Position numbers and translations under genes: made by a program
Notes under the pieces: model-generated
Told to the model about the DNA's origin: nothing
Databases searched by the model: none
Seen by the model: the letters and a program-made list of their open reading frames with translations, nothing else
Shown: positions 7,675-10,628 of the stretch, piece by piece
Layout of the letters: the number at the start of each line of letters is the position of its first letter
Position numbering within the stretch: the stretch's first letter is position 1
DNA from: Planctomycetaceae bacterium
GTDB lineage: Bacteria > Planctomycetota > Planctomycetia > Pirellulales > Thermoguttaceae
Length of the DNA: 10,628 nt
Reading direction: 5' to 3'
NCBI GenBank assembly: GCA_031256755.1
Contig: JAIRPZ010000196.1
Coordinates: 1 to 10,628 of the forward strand

Positions 7675-7696
7675 TCGGCATTATACATAATGCCGA
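7675..7696. promoter_or_regulatory. Perfect 9+9 palindrome upstream of encapsulin, candidate operator or leader hairpin
   Basis: TCGGCATTA (7675-7683) and TAATGCCGA (7688-7696) are exact inverted repeats around TACA. It sits 11 bases before the encapsulin SD. Read on the minus strand it contains TATAAT (7685-7680), so it may overlap a -10 box. No good -35 is found at 16-18 bases, however, so it could instead lie in the leader RNA. An operator for a dimeric repressor is the simplest reading; the regulator is not in the window. Confidence 0.5.
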
Positions 7697-7712
7697 TAGG
7701 AATATAGGTATT

Positions 7713-7740
7713 ATTCTAACACAGAATTATTTTGTGAGAA
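7713..7740 (-). promoter_or_regulatory. Candidate encapsulin promoter
   Basis: On the minus strand TTCTCA (7740-7735) and TAGAAT (7718-7713) are 16 bases apart (4/6 and 5/6 matches). Initiation near 7707 would place the palindrome in the early leader. The alternative is the TATAAT inside the palindrome, which lacks a good -35. Confidence 0.3.
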
Positions 7741-7820
7741 GTCCCCCCTCTGTTTTATCATTTTTTCATTCTTTGCTATCCTGCTCAATCTGCCGGAGAA
7801 CACCGCCGGATAATACCTAC

Positions 7821-7848
7821 TTTACATATCTGTTTTATAGATTATAAT
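7821..7848 (+). promoter_or_regulatory. Promoter of the cysteine desulfurase gene
   Basis: TTTACA (7821-7826, 5/6) and TATAAT (7843-7848, 6/6) are separated by 16 bases. This is the best sigma-70-like promoter in the window. Initiation near 7855 gives a leader of about 34 bases before the ATG at 7889, which has no SD. Confidence 0.6.
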
Positions 7849-7888
7849 GTGTCTGGTCGTTTTAATCCTTTAACAAAACATTCCTAAT

Positions 7889-9388
7889 ATGTCTGCCGAC
7901 AACCTCGCCGATGACCGCCTTGCCCAACTTTTGCAACGTTCCTTGCAGGAAAATGCCGCCGATTTTTTTCCCGCCGCCAGTCCCTTTGCCGCAACTGTCC
8001 CCCAAGAAGACGATTTTCCGTCCCTTTGGCAGGAAATTGCCAAAACTCTGCTGCCCGCCGGCAGCAGCAACCGGCAGCCGTCCGGCAAAATAGATACGGC
8101 TCCTATAGATGCTGTTCCCGTTCCGCCAATTCCTGCTGAAACCGTGCCCGTTCTTCCCGTTTCTGTTCCGCGGGATTTTGATATTGCCGCTATCCGAAAC
8201 GACTTTCCTCTTCTTTCCGAAAAAGTTCACGGCAAGCCGCTGATTTGGTTCGATAATGGTGCCACGACGCAAAAACCGCGTGCGGTTATTGAGCGGTTAA
8301 CTTATTTCTACGAACATGAAAACTCTAACGTTCACCGCGGCGCACATGACCTCGCCGCCCGTGCCACCGATGCTTACGAAAATGCCCGAAGAATCGTCCG
8401 GCAATTCCTTCACGCTTCATCGCCGAATGAAATCGTCTTTGTCCGCGGCACCACCGAAGCGATTAACCTTGTTGCGGCAGCATGGGGACGCGATAACATT
8501 CACCGCGGCGATGAAATTCTCCTTTCGCATTTGGAACACCACGCCAATATCGTTCCCTGGCAATTGTTAGCCCAAGAAACCGGAGCGGTCATCAAAGTTA
8601 TTCCGGTTGATGCCAACGGCGATTTGCTGCTTAACGACTATACCGATAGGCTCCGCAGCGGCAAAGTCAAACTCGCTGCCGTGACGCAGGTTTCCAACGC
8701 ACTCGGAACCGTGACACCCGCCGCAGAAATGGTACGCATCGCTCATCAATTCGGTGCAAAGGTACTCATTGACGGCGCACAATCCGTTGCGCACCTTGCC
8801 GCCGATGTTCAGAAACTTGATGCGGACTTTTTCGTTTTTTCGGGACATAAAATTTTCGCACCGACCGGTATCGGCGTGCTGTACGGCAAAGAAGAAATTC
8901 TCCAAACGATGCGTCCGTATCAGAGCGGCGGCGGAATGATTACCGATGTCACTTTTGAAAAAGCGGAATATCAACCGGCACCCGGACGGTTCGAAGCGGG
9001 AACCGGCAACATTGCTGATGCCGTTGCGCTCGGCACTGCGCTTGAATATGTCCGTTCTGCCGGTTTGGAAAGTATCAAACAGTATGAACACCGTTTGCTG
9101 ACACATACCTTAAACGAAATGGAACAGATACCCGGTATTCGGATTATCGGCACGCCGCGTGAACGTGCCGGTGTGATTTCGTTTGTGCATGACCGGCTGA
9201 ACACGGAGGAAATCAATCAGGCGTTGGCGGCGGAGGGAATCGCTCTTCGGGCGGGACATCACTGTGCGCAGCCGATTCTGCGGCGGTTCGGCTGTGAAAG
9301 CACTGTCCGCGCTTCGCTGGCATTTTACAACACCCTCGAAGAAACGGACTTCTTCATCAACACGTTGAAGAATATCGTTGTCCGCTGA
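7889..9388 (+). CDS. SufS-type cysteine desulfurase with N-terminal encapsulin-targeting extension
   Basis: This 499-residue PLP enzyme should remove sulfur from L-cysteine, giving alanine and an enzyme persulfide. The catalytic part begins near residue 97 (DFDIAAIRNDFPLLSEKVHG) and holds the group II (SufS) signatures: WFDNGATTQKP (120-130), SNVHRGAH (146-153), EHHANIVPW (216-224), DGAQS with D295 for the pyridine nitrogen, SGHK with PLP-lysine K321, GGGMI (347-351), FEAGTGN (368-374) and RAGHHCAQP with catalytic C459. Plain SufS proteins are about 406 residues, so 1-95 is extra. The extension has a short helical start (DDRLAQLLQRSLQENAADFF), a second amphipathic patch (FPSLWQEIAKTL, 43-54) and a disordered Pro/Val/Ala linker (PVPPIPAETVPVLPVSVP, 77-94). 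Such extensions load desulfurases into family 2A encapsulins, and the shell gene is the divergent neighbour. No SufBCDE genes are nearby, so a role in sulfur storage or mobilisation is likelier than ordinary Fe-S assembly (inference). Confidence 0.93.
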   Translation: MSADNLADDRLAQLLQRSLQENAADFFPAASPFAATVPQEDDFPSLWQEIAKTLLPAGSSNRQPSGKIDTAPIDAVPVPPIPAETVPVLPVSVPRDFDIAAIRNDFPLLSEKVHGKPLIWFDNGATTQKPRAVIERLTYFYEHENSNVHRGAHDLAARATDAYENARRIVRQFLHASSPNEIVFVRGTTEAINLVAAAWGRDNIHRGDEILLSHLEHHANIVPWQLLAQETGAVIKVIPVDANGDLLLNDYTDRLRSGKVKLAAVTQVSNALGTVTPAAEMVRIAHQFGAKVLIDGAQSVAHLAADVQKLDADFFVFSGHKIFAPTGIGVLYGKEEILQTMRPYQSGGGMITDVTFEKAEYQPAPGRFEAGTGNIADAVALGTALEYVRSAGLESIKQYEHRLLTHTLNEMEQIPGIRIIGTPRERAGVISFVHDRLNTEEINQALAAEGIALRAGHHCAQPILRRFGCESTVRASLAFYNTLEETDFFINTLKNIVVR

Positions 9389-9494
9389 TGCCTTGGTTTG
9401 TCATCACGCCGCCAACGTTTTCCCCCGCAACGGAACAATTTTCGTCCTTTTCGTTTTCCTGCTGTTAACAATTCTCCGGTTTCAGAGTATACGA

Positions 9495-9514
9495 GACATA
9501 GATAACGCTATGTC
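9495..9514 (+). repeat. 7-bp perfect inverted repeat abutting the first long repeat
   Basis: GACATAG (9495-9501) and CTATGTC (9508-9514) flank the loop ATAACG, one base before the long repeat copy 1. There is no T-run, so it is a poor intrinsic terminator for the desulfurase gene. The remainder of 9389-9494 shows no feature I can support. Confidence 0.35.
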
Positions 9515-9515
9515 G

Positions 9516-9627
9516 GCCACGTCACCTGCAAAGTCGGTTTTTTGCTGTAAAAGGTCGTGAAAGTACCTTCCTAAATTGCCTGTATTGCCTAATATTTGTG
9601 AGTTTTAGGACTTTGCAGTCGACGTGC
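9516..9627 (+). repeat. Long direct repeat, copy 1 (112 bases), upstream of the GIY-YIG gene
   Basis: Nearly identical to 10310-10412. It begins GCCACGTC and contains terminal inverted repeats CTGCAAAGTC (9526-9535) and GACTTTGCAG (9609-9618), with partly matching outer flanks (CACGTC / GACGTG). Inside are a small hairpin, AAGGT (9551-9555) with ACCTT (9565-9569), and CTAAA (9571-9575) facing TTTAG (9604-9608). Compared with copy 2 it has an extra 9 bases created by a doubled ATTGCCT, and one G/T difference near 9537. The orientation is the same as copy 2. Confidence 0.9.
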
Positions 9628-9654
9628 GATCAATTGTTGAAAGGGGGTAATTAA

Positions 9655-10296
9655 ATGGAGTATACTCATTGTGAATATATACACGAACTATTTAATAAAA
9701 TGGAAAGGCAGCGTTTCCCCTTTAAAAAAGACAAAATACCGGATAATGGTATTTATATCCTTTTTGAAAGTGGTGAAATCGCTCATTCGGTTGACAGAAT
9801 TGTGCGAGTAGGAACTCATCGCGGAGAAAATCGGTTATACTCAAGATTAGAAGAGCATTTTTCAAAAGAAAATAAGGATAGGAGTATTCTCAGAAAAAAT
9901 ATCGGCATGGCAATACTCAATAAAAACAATGATAGTTTCTTGAAGTATTGGGAAATTGATTTAACAACAAAAGCCGCGAAGGAAAAGTATTTAAAGGAAA
10001 TTGATATGGAAAAACAAAAAAGAATCGAAAAAGAAGTTACAAACTATATTCAAAGTAATATTAGTTTTGTAGTTTTTGGAATTGACGATCAAAAGGATCG
10101 TTCAATATTAGAAAAAAGCATAATTTCAACGATTTCTTTATGCAATAAATGTAAACAATCAGAAGGTTGGTTAGGTAATTATTCCCCAAAAGAAAAAATT
10201 ATGGAAAGCGGTTTATGGTTAGAGCAGGGACTTGGGCAAACGCCGTTAAATGATAAAGAAATAAATTATATGGAAAATATTATTATAAATAAATGA
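9655..10296 (+). CDS. GIY-YIG nuclease-like protein, AT-rich, probably acquired
   Basis: This 213-residue protein has a GIY-YIG-like core: PDNGIYILFESGE (29-41, the GIY strand), RIVRVGTHRG (48-57, in place of the YIG strand), RLYSRLEEHF (60-69) with a probable catalytic arginine, and LEKSIISTIS (152-161) with a candidate metal-binding glutamate E153. NKDRSILRKNIGMAILNK (73-90), WEIDLTT (99-105) and KIMESGLWL (181-189) are features I associate with a widespread, poorly studied GIY-YIG group. Function is unproven; DNA cleavage is inferred from the fold. SD: AAGGGGG (9641-9647), seven bases before the ATG, stronger than most neighbours. Sampled stretches run from about 23 to 47% G+C, against 50-60% next door, and lysine/asparagine AAA and AAT codons abound, so transfer from another genome is likely. 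The gene sits exactly between two direct long repeats. Confidence 0.8.
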   Translation: MEYTHCEYIHELFNKMERQRFPFKKDKIPDNGIYILFESGEIAHSVDRIVRVGTHRGENRLYSRLEEHFSKENKDRSILRKNIGMAILNKNNDSFLKYWEIDLTTKAAKEKYLKEIDMEKQKRIEKEVTNYIQSNISFVVFGIDDQKDRSILEKSIISTISLCNKCKQSEGWLGNYSPKEKIMESGLWLEQGLGQTPLNDKEINYMENIIINK

Positions 10297-10309
10297 AATA
10301 ATGGAGTAC

Positions 10310-10412
10310 GCCACGTCCCCTGCAAAGTCGTTTTTTTGCTGTAAAAGGTCGTGAAAGTACCTTCCTAAATTGCCTAATATTTGTGAGTTTTAGGACTTTG
10401 CAGGCGGCGTGC
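10310..10412 (+). repeat. Long direct repeat, copy 2 (103 bases), downstream of the GIY-YIG gene
   Basis: Second copy of the repeat at 9516-9627, beginning 13 bases after the GIY-YIG stop. Its inverted ends are CTGCAAAGTC (10320-10329) and GACTTTGCAG (10394-10403). The outer flank GCGGCGTGC has drifted from TCGACGTGC of copy 1. Internal hairpin arms AAGGT and ACCTT are unchanged. Confidence 0.9.
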
Positions 10413-10420
10413 TGTCCCTC

Positions 10421-10448
10421 TTGCATGAGGCAAACGTTTCCGTAAAAT
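10421..10448 (+). promoter_or_regulatory. Candidate promoter of the TerD-family gene
   Basis: TTGCAT (10421-10426) and TAAAAT (10443-10448) are 16 bases apart, with a weak -35 and a good -10. Initiation near 10455 would give a leader of about 55 bases containing the hairpin at 10479-10495. Confidence 0.35.
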
Positions 10449-10478
10449 ACTAATGGTGTGTTTACGTCCCTGAAAATA

Positions 10479-10495
10479 AGAGGATTTTTTCCTCT
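10479..10495 (+). other. Leader stem-loop before the TerD-family gene
   Basis: AGAGGA and TCCTCT form a 6-bp perfect stem around TTTTT, ending 15 bases before the ATG. No SD precedes that ATG. The stem may influence translation; no known riboswitch is recognised. Confidence 0.35.
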
Positions 10496-10510
10496 GTCCT
10501 ATCGTACTCA

Positions 10511-10628
10511 ATGGCTGTTTCACTCTCCAAAGGTCAAAATGTCGCCCTCGAAGCAGGACTGAAAAATGTCCGTGTTGCACTCGGCTGGAAAGCCCGCGAA
10601 ACCGAAGGAGCCGATTTCGACCTCGACG
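10511..10628 (+). CDS. TerD-family (tellurium-resistance/stress) protein, N-terminal 39 codons only
   Basis: The visible part begins MAVSLSKGQNVALEAGLKNV and continues RVALGWKARETEGADFDLD, matching the start of TerD proteins: 'MAVSLSKGGNVSL..', then 'VGLGWD..TTDGADFDLDAS'. The DFDLD acids belong to the first calcium-binding site of this beta-sandwich family, which takes part in tellurite, phage and general stress responses. The gene runs off the right edge, so length and further ter genes cannot be judged. No SD is present. It lies about 100 bases past the second long repeat, so it probably belongs to the host chromosome beyond the inserted cassette (inference). Confidence 0.88.
   Translation, partial: MAVSLSKGQNVALEAGLKNVRVALGWKARETEGADFDLD

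Noticed and set aside
7689..7730. Second imperfect inverted repeat (ATTATTCT / AGAATTAT) in the divergent region
   Set aside because: Only 6 of 8 positions pair in AT-rich sequence; not distinguishable from chance.
9516..10412. Integron gene cassette with attC sites
   Set aside because: The repeats are palindromic and of suitable size, but I find no RYYYAAC/GTTRRRY core pair at the ends and no integrase in the window.
9516..10412. CRISPR array
   Set aside because: Only two copies, over 100 bases long and about 680 bases apart with a gene between; this does not fit spacer-repeat geometry.

Overview
The window looks like part of a planctomycete chromosome of moderate GC, roughly half G+C. The main evidence is a 1015-residue secreted protein whose central region and C-terminal tail resemble large uncharacterised proteins I associate with Pirellulales/Thermoguttaceae-type planctomycetes. 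Many genes also lack a Shine-Dalgarno sequence, as is common in that phylum. The assignment is from memory and no search was run.

Layout, left to right. At 1-276 on the minus strand is a peroxiredoxin-5-like reading frame that needs one frameshift to be read through, so it is probably broken; it runs off the left edge. From 423 to 3470 (+) lies the large secreted protein (signal peptide, barrel-like middle, jelly-roll-like C-terminus). From 3614 to 5143 (+) lies an FGGY carbohydrate kinase closest to L-xylulose kinase. Converging on it from the right (minus strand, 6511 to 5185) is an EcoRI-type adenine methyltransferase whose end overlaps, in another frame, a small HNH nuclease, forming a restriction-modification-like pair.

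The centre of interest is 6676-9388. A family 2A (SrpI-type) encapsulin shell gene on the minus strand stands back to back with a SufS-type cysteine desulfurase on the plus strand. The desulfurase carries an extra N-terminal region of about 95 residues, low in complexity and proline/alanine rich, which is the known hallmark of the cargo of this shell. The two genes share a 238-base divergent control region with a near-consensus promoter for the desulfurase and a perfect 9+9 palindrome in front of the shell gene. Together they should build a protein nanocompartment that encloses the desulfurase and takes part in sulfur handling. The shell has a CC-x3-CC cluster in a loop where the cyanobacterial SrpI I remember has no cysteines.

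From 9516 to 10412 a strikingly AT-rich GIY-YIG nuclease-like gene is framed by two direct copies of a 103-112 base repeat. Each copy ends in a 10-base perfect inverted repeat and can fold into a nested structure. This has the look of a mobile or exchangeable cassette and is the least explained structure in the window. The right edge holds the first 39 codons of a TerD-family gene. No rRNA, tRNA or CRISPR array was seen, and no gap without a gene exceeds 300 bases.
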